Made by a program: the position numbers and the translations under genes. The notes beneath the pieces are model-generated. The model made no database searches, had not been told where the DNA came from, and saw nothing but the letters and a program-made list of their open reading frames with translations. Below, piece after piece: positions 19,044-26,426 of a stretch of 64,000 nt of DNA (position 1 is the first letter of the stretch; each line of letters opens with the position of its first letter). This DNA comes from JALZMG01 sp963844175. Lineage in GTDB: Bacteria; Actinomycetota; Acidimicrobiia; Acidimicrobiales; Ilumatobacteraceae. The stretch is from positions 248,001 to 312,000 of the forward strand of contig CAWJNE010000013.1 in NCBI GenBank assembly GCA_963844175.1. The letters are read 5' to 3'.

Positions 19044-20545
19044 GCGGGCGTGCGGCAGCGCGACCGGCGCGTCGCGAGTCGCTGAGCCGCGTCGCGCTGG
19101 CCGCCGGCGGCGGGTTCCTCGTTGCGCTGTCGCTCCCCCCGTGGGGGTGGTGGCCGCTGGCGTTCGCCGGCATCGCGGCGTTCGAGGTCGCACTCGGCGT
19201 GACCCCTACCAGGCGCCTGCGACTGGCCTGCGGGATGGTCTTCGGCGGCGTGTGGTTGGCGATGGGGACGGGGTGGATGTGGCAGCTCACGGCGCCCGGC
19301 TACGCCGTCGCCTGCGTGGTCTTCGCCACCTACCACGGGCTCGCCGCGCTGGCCGCGCCGACGGGTCGCTGGCGCCTCTTCGGTCGCCCCGCCGCCCACA
19401 CGCTGGCTGAGGCGCTCCGCCTGTCCTTCCCCTTCGGCGGTGTCCCCCTGGCCAGCCTCGGGATCTCCCAGGCGACGGAACCGTTGGCCGTGGTGGTGCG
19501 GCTCGGCGGCGTGGTCCTGCTCACGTGGCTCGTCTTCCAGCTCGGCTTCCTGCTCGGGGCGGTGGTCGAGCGGGCGTCGCGGATCACGAGCGACGTCGCC
19601 ATCGCCATCCTCGCCCCTGCGCTGGTGGTCCTCGTCGCCCTGTTCGCCCCGACGGGATCCGGCACGGGCCGGTTCCTCGACGTCGCCGCCGTCCAGGGCG
19701 GCGGCGCGCAGGGGACGTCGGCGCTCGAGGTGCCCAGCTCCCTCGTGACCGCCCGACACCTCGAGGCGACGGCCACGATCGAGCCCGACGAGGAGCTGGA
19801 CCTCGTGCTCTGGCCGGAGAACGTGATCGACGTCGACACGTTCGTCGGGAGCGACGAGCTGGCTGCCGTCGCCGCCCAGGCCGCTCGCCTGGGCGTGCCG
19901 ATCAGCGTGGGGGTGACCGAGGACGTGCCCGGTGAGCCGGGCCGCATCACGAACGCCCAGGTCGTCGTCACGCCCGACGGCCAGGTCACGAGCCGCTACG
20001 ACAAGGTCCGCCGGGTGCCGTTCGGCGAGTACGTCCCCCTGCGCGATCTCCTGGAGGCGCTCGGTGCGCCCGTCGACCAGGTGCGCACGGACGCGGTCGA
20101 GGGCACCGGACCGGCCGTGCTCGACCTCCCCAGCGGTGACCGCCTCGCCGTCGTGATCTCGTGGGAGGTGTTCTTCGGCGGCCGGGCCCGGGAGGGCGTG
20201 CTGGAAGGCGGCGAGGCCATCCTCAACCCCACGAACGGCTCGAGCTACACCGGCACGATCCTGCAGACGCAGCAGGTCGCCGCCAGCGGGCTGCGGGCGA
20301 TCGAGACCGGCCGCTGGCTCGTGCAGGCCTCTCCCACCGGCTTCAGCGAGTTCGTCACCCCTGACGGCGAGATCCAACAGCGCACGTCGGTCAGCGAACA
20401 GATCGTGATCCGCCAGCGCATCGAGCTGCGCACCGGGCGCACCTGGTACGTCAGCCTGGGCGACCGCCCGTGGATCGCCGCGCTCGTCGTGGTCCTCGCC
20501 GCGTCGTGGGTGCTCACCGTCAGGGGAGCTCGACGATCACCGTGA
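18983..20545 (+). CDS. lnt: Apolipoprotein N-acyltransferase-like protein with Ser at the catalytic Cys position
   Basis: Lnt adds the third acyl chain to lipoproteins in the membrane. The N-terminal part has several hydrophobic segments (FLVALSLPPWGWWPLAF and others). The C-terminal part is a nitrilase domain with LVLWPENVID (catalytic Glu) and RYDKVRRVPFGEY (catalytic Lys). The third residue, Cys in known Lnt enzymes, is Ser here: VISWEVFFGG. NPTNGSSY and RAIETGRW are otherwise as in the family. The start is unclear. GTG 18983 gives 520 residues but overlaps the sortase gene by 61 nt. A CTG at 19040, overlapping the sortase stop as CTGA, would give 501 and a more typical N-terminus. The 3' end overlaps converging dtd by 26 nt. 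Confidence 0.8.
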   Translation: MSSSGIDTRAHRRAPRAARLSGRAAARPARRESLSRVALAAGGGFLVALSLPPWGWWPLAFAGIAAFEVALGVTPTRRLRLACGMVFGGVWLAMGTGWMWQLTAPGYAVACVVFATYHGLAALAAPTGRWRLFGRPAAHTLAEALRLSFPFGGVPLASLGISQATEPLAVVVRLGGVVLLTWLVFQLGFLLGAVVERASRITSDVAIAILAPALVVLVALFAPTGSGTGRFLDVAAVQGGGAQGTSALEVPSSLVTARHLEATATIEPDEELDLVLWPENVIDVDTFVGSDELAAVAAQAARLGVPISVGVTEDVPGEPGRITNAQVVVTPDGQVTSRYDKVRRVPFGEYVPLRDLLEALGAPVDQVRTDAVEGTGPAVLDLPSGDRLAVVISWEVFFGGRAREGVLEGGEAILNPTNGSSYTGTILQTQQVAASGLRAIETGRWLVQASPTGFSEFVTPDGEIQQRTSVSEQIVIRQRIELRTGRTWYVSLGDRPWIAALVVVLAASWVLTVRGARRSP

Positions 20546-20960
20546 CCGGCCCGTCGTTGGTCAACGTGACCTGCATGGAGGCGCGGAACCGCCCCGTGGC
20601 CACGGTGGCCCCGAGCCGGCGCAGCTCGACGATGACGGCGTCGACCAGGGGTTCGGCGTGCTCGGGGCGGGCGGCGGCGATCCACGAGGGGCGACGGCCA
20701 CCCGCCGTGTCGCCGTACAGCGTGAACTGGCTGACCACCAGCAGCGGGGCATCGAGATCGGCGGCGGCGACGTTCATCAGCCCCCGCTCGTCGTCGAGCA
20801 CGCGCAGCCGCCACAGCTTCTCGGCCATCCGCCGGGCGACGTCGGCGTCGTCGGCGTGGGTCACCCCGAGGAGCACGCAGAGACCCGGCCCGATCCGTCC
20901 GACCTCGTCCTCGCCGACCGTCACCGCAGCTGACGTCACCCGCTGCACCACGGCCCGCAC
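20520..20960 (-). CDS. dtd: D-aminoacyl-tRNA deacylase
   Basis: A 146-residue homodimeric proofreading enzyme that removes D-amino acids (and Gly from tRNA-Ala) from mischarged tRNAs. It begins MRAVVQRVTSAAVTV and has the conserved PLLVVSQFTLYGDTAGGRRPSW, whose SQFTLY forms the active site. The C-terminal LTNDGPVTVIVE gives the cross-subunit Gly-Pro pair region, here NDGPVT. Length is normal and the ATG at 20960 is unambiguous. It is divergent from the glycosyltransferase operon and converges with the Lnt-like gene, sharing 26 nt. Confidence 0.95.
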   Translation of the reverse strand: MRAVVQRVTSAAVTVGEDEVGRIGPGLCVLLGVTHADDADVARRMAEKLWRLRVLDDERGLMNVAAADLDAPLLVVSQFTLYGDTAGGRRPSWIAAARPEHAEPLVDAVIVELRRLGATVATGRFRASMQVTLTNDGPVTVIVELP

Positions 20961-20982
20961 GGGACGATGATGGCCGACGTTC

Positions 20983-20998
20983 GTTACTCGACGGTAAC
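20983..20998. promoter_or_regulatory. Inverted repeat GTTAC-N6-GTAAC between dtd and the glycosyltransferase operon
   Basis: GTTACTCGACGGTAAC is the only AT-leaning segment in the 62-nt divergent gap. Its 5-bp arms and 6-bp spacer fit a small dimeric repressor site. It lies 24 nt before the glycosyltransferase ATG and 22 nt before the dtd ATG, so it could affect both promoters. No cognate regulator is encoded next to it. Confidence 0.3.
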
Positions 20999-21022
20999 AA
21001 CGCGCCGGTAGCGTCCCCCGCC

Positions 21023-22399
21023 ATGTCGGACCCAGCGAGCGGAGCGAGCCTCCCGGCAGCTCGGTCCCGCGCGGGCGCGGACTCAGCGAGCGGAGCGAGC
21101 CTCCCGGCAGCTCGGTCCCGTGCGGACGCGGGCGCGCCGCTGCGGATCGCCTACCTCACGTACCGGGGTCGCCCCCACGTCGGCGGTCAGGGCGTCTACA
21201 CCCGGCACTTGACCAAGGCGCTGATCGACCTCGGGCACCACGTCGAGGTGTTCAGCGGGCAGCCGTACCCGGTCGTCGACGCTCGCGTCCCGCTCCACGA
21301 GCTCCCCAGCCTGGACACCTTCAACGACCACTACCCGGGACGCATGCCGGGGTTCTGGGAGATCAAGACCAAGGCCGACCTCCTGGAGCTGGCCCAGTAC
21401 TGCACGGGCACCTTCCCCGAGCCGCTGGCGTTCAGCTATCGAGCCCTGCGCGAGCTGGCGCCGCGCGCCGGGGACTTCGACGTCGTGCACGACAACCAGT
21501 GCCTCGGCTACGGGATCCTCGCCCTCGAGAAGCGCATCCCGACCATCGTCACGCTGCACCACCCGATCACCAAGGACCGCCGTCTGGAGATGGACCACGC
21601 CCCCAACTGGCGCAAGCGCTGGTCGGTCGGACGCTGGTACTCGTTCGTCAAGATGCAGGGACGGGTCGCCTCGCGGCTGCCGCGCATCGTGGTCGTCAGC
21701 GAGAACTCGATCCGCGACATCCACGAGGACATGGGCGTGCCCATGGACCGCATGCGGCTGGTGCCGGTGGGCGTCGACCCCGAGCTCTTCCGCCCCCGGC
21801 CGGACATCGAGCGGCAGCCGGGGCGGCTGATCACGACGGCGTCGGCCGACGTCGCGCTGAAGGGGCTGTCGTACCTCCTCGACGCCGTGGCCAAGCTGCG
21901 CACCGAGCGGGACGTCACGCTCACCGTGATCGGCAAGCCGAAGGCCGGCAAGACGATGGAGCAGATCCGAGCCCTCGGGCTGGAGTCGGCGGTCACCTTC
22001 GTCTCGGGCGTGACGGATGAGCACATCGTCGAGCTCTACGCCGAGGCCGAGCTGGCCGTCGTGCCGAGCCTCTACGAGGGGTTCAGCCTTCCGGCGATCG
22101 AGGCGATGGCCACCGGCACGGCCCTCGTCGCCACGGACGGTGGCGCGCTGCCCGAGGTGACCGGCCGGGACGGCGACACCGTGCTGGCGTGCCGCGCCGG
22201 GGACGCCGGCGAGCTGGCCACGACGATCGCCCGGGGCCTGGACGATGCCGAGCTGCGGGCGAGGGTGGGGACGAACGGCCGGCGCCGCGTGCTCGATCGG
22301 TGGACGTGGCGGCGATGCGCCGAGCTCACCGTCGAGCAGTACCGCGAGGTGCTGGCGATGCCGGCCAACGCGGCCAAGTCGCGCCGGAACGGCCGCTGA
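21023..22399 (+). CDS. GT4-family glycosyltransferase with repeat-derived N-terminal extension
   Basis: A 458-residue retaining GT-B glycosyltransferase. The catalytic protein starts at about residue 41 (LRIAYLTYRGRPHVGGQGVY). Later come RLPRIVVVSENS, the donor-site region VGKPKAGKT-like IGKPKAGKTMEQI, and VVPSLYEGFSLPAIEAMATG, whose E-x7-E pair marks GT4 enzymes. Residues 1-40 are a low-complexity extension made of two copies of about SASGASLPAARSRA, encoded by a 37-bp direct repeat. No other start lies between the repeat and the catalytic domain. The stop overlaps the methyltransferase start (TGATG), so this is the first gene of a coupled three-gene operon. Donor and acceptor are unknown. 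Confidence 0.88.
   Translation: MSDPASGASLPAARSRAGADSASGASLPAARSRADAGAPLRIAYLTYRGRPHVGGQGVYTRHLTKALIDLGHHVEVFSGQPYPVVDARVPLHELPSLDTFNDHYPGRMPGFWEIKTKADLLELAQYCTGTFPEPLAFSYRALRELAPRAGDFDVVHDNQCLGYGILALEKRIPTIVTLHHPITKDRRLEMDHAPNWRKRWSVGRWYSFVKMQGRVASRLPRIVVVSENSIRDIHEDMGVPMDRMRLVPVGVDPELFRPRPDIERQPGRLITTASADVALKGLSYLLDAVAKLRTERDVTLTVIGKPKAGKTMEQIRALGLESAVTFVSGVTDEHIVELYAEAELAVVPSLYEGFSLPAIEAMATGTALVATDGGALPEVTGRDGDTVLACRAGDAGELATTIARGLDDAELRARVGTNGRRRVLDRWTWRRCAELTVEQYREVLAMPANAAKSRRNGR
21033..21120 (+). repeat. Tandem 37-bp direct repeat within the glycosyltransferase 5' coding region
   Basis: Positions 21033-21069 and 21084-21120 are identical over 37 bp, with a 51-nt period (17 codons). 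Each contains GCGAGCGGAGCGAGCC, which reappears inverted at 42443-42458 beside the large hairpin upstream of the betaine transporter. The word therefore belongs to an extragenic repeat family that here has become coding, adding about 35 residues to the glycosyltransferase. Confidence 0.8.
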
Positions 22400-23133
22400 T
22401 GCTCACCGTACGCCCGGATCGCTTGGCCGCGCTCGGCCTGCGGCCCGGCGACCTCGTGCTCGACGTCGGCACCGGCTTCGGCCGGCACACGTTCGAGCTG
22501 GCCCGCCGCGGCCACCACGTCGTCGCCGTCGACCTGGCGGCCGACGAGGTGCTCGGCACCAAGGCCACGCTGCACGCCATGGCGGAGGCCGGCGAGATCG
22601 CCGGCGGCACCGACGTCGGGGTGCTGCGCGCCGACGCCACCCGACTCCCGTTCGTCGACGGCGCCTTCGATGCCGTGCTGACGTCGGAGGTCCTGGAGCA
22701 CGTCCCCGACGACGTCGGCGCGCTGGCCGAGATGTCCCGGGTCCTGCGCCCGGGCGGGGTGTTCGCCGCCACCGTGCCCAGCTGGCTGCCGGAGAAGATC
22801 AACTGGATGCTCTCCGACGACTACCACGCGCCCGCCGCCGAGGGTGGACACGTGCGGATCTACTCGGCGACCGAGCTGAGGGCCAAGCTGCGCGCAGCCG
22901 GACTGGTCGTCTCGGGAAGCCACCACGCCCACGCCCTGCACTCGCCGTACTGGTGGCTGAAGTGCGCCGTCGGCGTGCGCGACGAGCACCACCCGCTGGT
23001 CCGGCGCTACCGCCGGTTCCTGGAGTGGGACATCGTCAACCAGCCCCGCTCGACGGCCGTCGCCGAGCGCGTGCTCTCGCCAGTGCTGGGCAAGAGCCTG
23101 GTGCTCTACGCGACGGCAGGAGCAGACGCGTGA
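22399..23133 (+). CDS. Class I SAM-dependent methyltransferase, middle gene of the glycosyltransferase operon
   Basis: A 244-residue Rossmann-fold methyltransferase. Motif I is VLDVGTGFGRHTFELA near residues 21-36, the acidic end of strand 2 is VAVDLAADE, and the post-motif helix region is FDAVLTSEVLEHVPD with RVLRPGGVFAATVP. The C-terminal half is distinctive (PEKINWMLSDDYHAP, PYWWLKCAVGV), with many aromatic residues that could bind a lipid or sugar. ATG 22399 shares bases with the glycosyltransferase stop and its own stop overlaps the next start (GTGA), so all three proteins are made in step. The methyl acceptor is unknown. A glycan or glycolipid is suggested only by the partners. Confidence 0.88.
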   Translation: MLTVRPDRLAALGLRPGDLVLDVGTGFGRHTFELARRGHHVVAVDLAADEVLGTKATLHAMAEAGEIAGGTDVGVLRADATRLPFVDGAFDAVLTSEVLEHVPDDVGALAEMSRVLRPGGVFAATVPSWLPEKINWMLSDDYHAPAAEGGHVRIYSATELRAKLRAAGLVVSGSHHAHALHSPYWWLKCAVGVRDEHHPLVRRYRRFLEWDIVNQPRSTAVAERVLSPVLGKSLVLYATAGADA

Positions 23134-24170
23134 CCCCTGACGTACCTGGCGTGCTGAGCGCCGATGAGGTCACCGCGACCGCCGACCACCTGGCATCGCT
23201 GCAGCTGCCGAGCGGGATGATCCCGTGGTTCGCCGGCGGGCACTGCGACCCGTGGAACCATGTCGAGTCGGCGATGGCCCTCGACGTCGCCGGGCTGCAC
23301 GACGCCGCCGAGGACGCCTACGAATGGCTCGCCGCGACCCAGCGCCCGGACGGCAGCTGGCACAACTACTACCGGTCCGACGGCGAGGTCGAGAAGTCCA
23401 AGGTCGACTCGAACGTGTGCGCCTACATCGCCACGGGCGTCTGGCACCACTGGCGGTGCACGTGGGACCGCGGCTTCCTCGACCACCTGTGGCCGACGGT
23501 CGAGCGGGCGCTGGACTGGGTGCTCACGCTGCGCCGCAGCGACGGCGTCGCGCTGTGGGCGGTCGAGGCGGACGGGACCCGACCGTGGGGGTACGCCCTA
23601 CTCACCGGCACCTCGAGCATCCACCACGCCCTGCGCTGCGGGGTGGCGCTGGCCGACGTGATCGGCGAGCCGCGACCCGAGTGGTCGGTCGCCGCCGACG
23701 TGATGGCCCACGTCGTCGCCACCGAGCCGACCGCCTTCGAACCGAAGCACCGGTGGGCGATGGACTGGTACTACCCGGTGCTCGCCGGCGCACTGACCGG
23801 CGAGGCGGCGAAGGCGCGCCTCGCCGACGGGTGGTCGACCTTCGCCATGGAGGGCCGCGGCATCCGGTGCGTCAGCGACGAGCCGTGGGTCACGGCGTCG
23901 GAGACGGCCGAGTGTGCGCTTGCCTACGCGGCGATCGGCGACCGGGCGACGGCCACCGACCTGCTGACGTGGACCCGAGCCCACCGGCGCGACGACGGCT
24001 CGTACTGGACCGGCCTCGTCTATCCGGACGACCGCGCCGGGCGGCCGACGCCGTTCCCGTTCGAGGAGCACACGTCGTACACCGCCGCCGCCGTGATCCT
24101 CGCCGCCGACGCCATCGCCGGCGCGTCCCCAGGTTCGGCGCTGTTCATCCCCCGGCCTTTGCTTGATTAG
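23130..24170 (+). CDS. (alpha/alpha)-toroid protein (prenyltransferase/squalene-cyclase-like or glycosidase-like repeats)
   Basis: A 346-residue protein of repeated helical hairpins. Blocks such as YEWLAATQRPDGSWHNYY, VLTLRRSDGVALWAVE, and TRAHRRDDGSYWTGLVYP each carry the D-G-S-W/Y turn typical of terpene cyclase QW-type or six-hairpin toroids. HTSYTAAAVILAADAIAG closes the ring. No DXDD cyclase motif is seen. There is no signal peptide, so it is cytosolic or membrane-associated. GTG 23130 overlaps the methyltransferase stop, making it the third gene of the coupled operon. The 3' end overlaps a converging GNAT gene by 26 nt. The reaction cannot be assigned. Confidence 0.75.
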   Translation: MTPDVPGVLSADEVTATADHLASLQLPSGMIPWFAGGHCDPWNHVESAMALDVAGLHDAAEDAYEWLAATQRPDGSWHNYYRSDGEVEKSKVDSNVCAYIATGVWHHWRCTWDRGFLDHLWPTVERALDWVLTLRRSDGVALWAVEADGTRPWGYALLTGTSSIHHALRCGVALADVIGEPRPEWSVAADVMAHVVATEPTAFEPKHRWAMDWYYPVLAGALTGEAAKARLADGWSTFAMEGRGIRCVSDEPWVTASETAECALAYAAIGDRATATDLLTWTRAHRRDDGSYWTGLVYPDDRAGRPTPFPFEEHTSYTAAAVILAADAIAGASPGSALFIPRPLLD

Positions 24171-24759
24171 GCGACTCCGGCCACGCGCTGCGCACCGAAC
24201 GCTCGGGAGCTGTTGACACCCACACCACCTCACCGTCGATCCGTTCCTCCGACGGTGCGAGGCCGATGCGGGTGGCGATCGCCGCCGACGCCGCGTGCTC
24301 GGGGTGGATGCACGCCCGCACGATCGACACCCCGGCGTGGAGCAGCCAGTCGACCATCGCCTGGGCGGCCTCGCCAGCGATGCCCTGACCCTGCCACGGC
24401 ACGCCGACCTCCCAGGCCACGTCGGCCTGCGAGCGGTCGGCGGTGACGGTCGCCTGGACGACCCCGACCGGGTCGGCCGGCCAGCGCACGATCCAGTTGA
24501 ACCACCACTCGTCGCCCGACGGTGACCGGCCGCGGGCCATCGCGCGATACCGCTGACGCAGCCGATCGAGCGTCGGAGGATCGCCCCCCGTGAACTCGTA
24601 CATCCGCTCGTCGGCCAACACCTCGACCATCGCCTCGGCGTCCTCGGCAGCCAGCGGCGTCAACACCAGACGGCGCGTGCGCAGGGTCGGAACGGGCCAT
24701 GTCGCGATGGTGCGATGTTCGCAGGCCGTCGCAGCGTGGTGTGCTGGTCGCATGGCCAT
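24145..24759 (-). CDS. GNAT acetyltransferase (RimJ/RimL type)
   Basis: The product is of the type that acetylates protein N-termini or small amines. It shows TLRTRRLVLTPLAAEDAEAMVEVL at the domain start, VAWEVGVPWQGQGIAGEAAQAMVDWLL (acetyl-CoA loop Q-x-x-G-x-A) and HPEHAASAAIATRIGLAPS. The start is doubtful. In-frame ATGs at 24759 and 24753 overlap the divergent PPOX gene start and add about 18 residues unlike the family. An ATG at 24700 would give M-A-V-P-T-L-R-T-R-R-L directly if one base of the GGG at 24694-24696 were extra, the same kind of indel seen elsewhere here. The 3' end overlaps the toroid gene by 26 nt. Confidence 0.75.
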   Translation of the reverse strand: MAMRPAHHAATACEHRTIATWPVPTLRTRRLVLTPLAAEDAEAMVEVLADERMYEFTGGDPPTLDRLRQRYRAMARGRSPSGDEWWFNWIVRWPADPVGVVQATVTADRSQADVAWEVGVPWQGQGIAGEAAQAMVDWLLHAGVSIVRACIHPEHAASAAIATRIGLAPSEERIDGEVVWVSTAPERSVRSAWPESPNQAKAGG

Positions 24760-25141
24760 CGACCTCGCCGCGCTCGGCGACGACGCCCGGACGTTCCTGG
24801 CCGAGCGCCACCTCGCCACGCTGACGACGCTGCGCGCCGACGGCTCGCCGCACGTCGTGGCGGTCGGTTTCAGCTATGACGAGGAGAGCCAGGTGGCGCG
24901 GATCATCACGTTCGCCCCCAGCCAGAAGGCGCGCAACGCCGCCCGCGGCGGCCGGGCCGCCGTCTGCCAGGTCGATGGTGGCCGCTGGCTGACCCTCGAG
25001 GGTGAGGTGCGGCTGGTCACCGACCCCGCCCGTATCGCCGCCGCCGTGGCCGGGTACGCCGCCCGCTACCGCCAGCCCGGCGAGCGCCCCGACCGGGTGG
25101 CGATCGAGATCGCCGTCGATCGCGTCCTCGGCCGCGCCTGA
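24752..25141 (+). CDS. PPOX-class flavin/F420-binding protein (Rv1155-like)
   Basis: A 129-residue split beta-barrel protein of the pyridoxamine-phosphate-oxidase superfamily. FLAERHLATLTTLRADGSPHVVAVGF is the opening of the F420-type subgroup, followed by IITFAPSQKARNAARGGRAAVCQVDGGRWLTLEGEVRLV. Rv1155-type members bind F420 or FMN and reduce small molecules; some have only cofactor-binding data. The ATG at 24752 follows a GTGTGCTGGTCGC leader without a strong RBS, and the divergent GNAT lies close by. The stop is 3 nt from the end of the converging uridine phosphorylase gene. Confidence 0.85.
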   Translation: MAIDLAALGDDARTFLAERHLATLTTLRADGSPHVVAVGFSYDEESQVARIITFAPSQKARNAARGGRAAVCQVDGGRWLTLEGEVRLVTDPARIAAAVAGYAARYRQPGERPDRVAIEIAVDRVLGRA

Positions 25142-25144
25142 CCG

Positions 25145-25921
25145 TCAGCGCCGCGACCAGGCGTCGGCGGCGGCCACGGCGACGGCGATCGCCCGGTCGA
25201 CCGCCGCCTCGACCTCGTCGTGGCGCACTTCTTCGTCCTCGGTCCGCTGGGCGACGATGGCCAGCGCGGCTCCGGCGGAGAAGCCGTAGACCGCACCCAT
25301 CTTGAGCAGCGTCCCGGCCTCCATCTCGAAGCTGAGGACGCCGAGGTCGTGGTACTCGTCGATCAGCCCGCGCAGCCGCCGCAGCAGGTGCGGGTTGGCC
25401 GACGAGTCGGATCGCTCCTGCCCCTCGTAGAACGTGTCGACGGAAGCGACGACCCCGACGTGGCGGGTGACGCCGAGCCGGTCGGCCGCCGTGGCCAGCT
25501 CGACGGCGAGGAACGGGTCGGCAGCGGCTGGGAAGCGGGGCGGCGCGATGTCGTCGGCGGCGCCCTGGTTCGTCAGCGCGCCCGACGGGACGACCACCGA
25601 GCCGATGCGCACGTCGTCGCGGATGGAGCCCGACGTGCCGATGCGGATGATCGTGCGGATCCCGGCCTGCACGAGCTCGTTCACGACGATGCTCGCCGAC
25701 GGCGCGCCCATGCCGCTCGTCGCGCAGAGCACCGGCGCCCCGCCCGGCAGGCGAGCGACGAACGAGTCGAGACCCCGGTTGCGGGCCAGCGCGGTCCCGC
25801 CGTCCAGCCGGCCCGTCGCGATCAGCTCGGAGCGGGCCGGATCCCCGCTGAGCAGGGCGATCGTCGTGCCGGCGGGCAGATCGTCCGACCCGAACCCGAC
25901 GTGGTACAGCCCGTGCGCCAT
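25145..25921 (-). CDS. Uridine/nucleoside phosphorylase (NP-I family)
   Basis: A 258-residue nucleoside phosphorylase of the Udp/DeoD fold that splits a nucleoside with phosphate to give base and ribose-1-phosphate in salvage. It has the phosphate-site stretch LLSGDPARSELIA, GMGAPSASIVVNEL, IIRIGTSGSIRDDVRIG, and the ribose-binding SFEMEAGTLLKMG, all of the uridine phosphorylase group. ATG 25921 opens MAHGLYHVGFGSDDLP. A longer in-frame reading upstream only crosses the divergent DUF35 gene and is ignored. Base preference (uridine versus thymidine or purines) is inferred from family similarity. Confidence 0.88.
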   Translation of the reverse strand: MAHGLYHVGFGSDDLPAGTTIALLSGDPARSELIATGRLDGGTALARNRGLDSFVARLPGGAPVLCATSGMGAPSASIVVNELVQAGIRTIIRIGTSGSIRDDVRIGSVVVPSGALTNQGAADDIAPPRFPAAADPFLAVELATAADRLGVTRHVGVVASVDTFYEGQERSDSSANPHLLRRLRGLIDEYHDLGVLSFEMEAGTLLKMGAVYGFSAGAALAIVAQRTEDEEVRHDEVEAAVDRAIAVAVAAADAWSRR

Positions 25922-25987
25922 CGCCGGCGATGGTACGACGCCGCCGATGCCACACCACGACGACCGACTCCGTATCGTCGGTCGGAG

Positions 25988-26395
25988 ATGAGTGAGCGAA
26001 GCGCACAGGTCCCGTTGGTCGACTACCTCGTGTTGGACGACGAACATCCCCACCTCCAGGCCCACGAGTGCACCTCGTGCGGCGCCCGGTACTTCGACCG
26101 CCGCAACGCCTGCGCGGCGTGCTTCGGCACCGAGTTCCGCCAGGTCGACGTGGCCACCGAGGGGACGGTCAACACGTTCACGATCGTCGCCTTGGCGGCA
26201 CCCGGAATCGAGGTGCCGTTCGTGTCGGCGGTCGTCGACTGCGACGGCACGCCGGTGCGGGGCAACATCATCAACGTCACACCCGACCCCGAACACGTGT
26301 CGACCGGCATGAAGGTGCGGCTCACGACGTACTCGCTCGGGACCGACGACAACGGCGTCGAAGCCGTCGGCTTCGGCTTCGAGCCCGCCGCGTGA
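25988..26395 (+). CDS. DUF35 zinc-ribbon/OB-fold acyl-CoA-associated protein
   Basis: A 135-residue protein with an N-terminal rubredoxin-like zinc ribbon (CTSCGARYFDRRNACAAC, four cysteines) and a C-terminal OB-fold (VNTFTIVALAAPGIEVPFVSAVVD, GMKVRLTTYSLG). DUF35 proteins partner with thiolases, hydratases or aldolases of the SCP-x/sterol side-chain type and help hold acyl-CoA substrates. The thiolase gene begins 31 nt downstream on the same strand, so the two probably form a complex. ATG 25988 follows GGAG at -6 to -3, very close, with no better alternative. Confidence 0.88.
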   Translation: MSERSAQVPLVDYLVLDDEHPHLQAHECTSCGARYFDRRNACAACFGTEFRQVDVATEGTVNTFTIVALAAPGIEVPFVSAVVDCDGTPVRGNIINVTPDPEHVSTGMKVRLTTYSLGTDDNGVEAVGFGFEPAA

Positions 26396-26426
26396 GACCC
26401 GGCCTGACCACCTGAGGAGAGAACGA

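Noticed and set aside
21023..24170. Methylglucose lipopolysaccharide (MGLP) synthesis cluster
   Set aside because: A glycosyltransferase and a methyltransferase are present, but there is no GH57-type branching enzyme or other MGLP gene, and the third protein does not match.
24753..24819. N-terminal extension of the GNAT gene beyond 24759
   Set aside because: The extension overlaps the start of the divergent PPOX gene and looks unlike GNAT N-termini.
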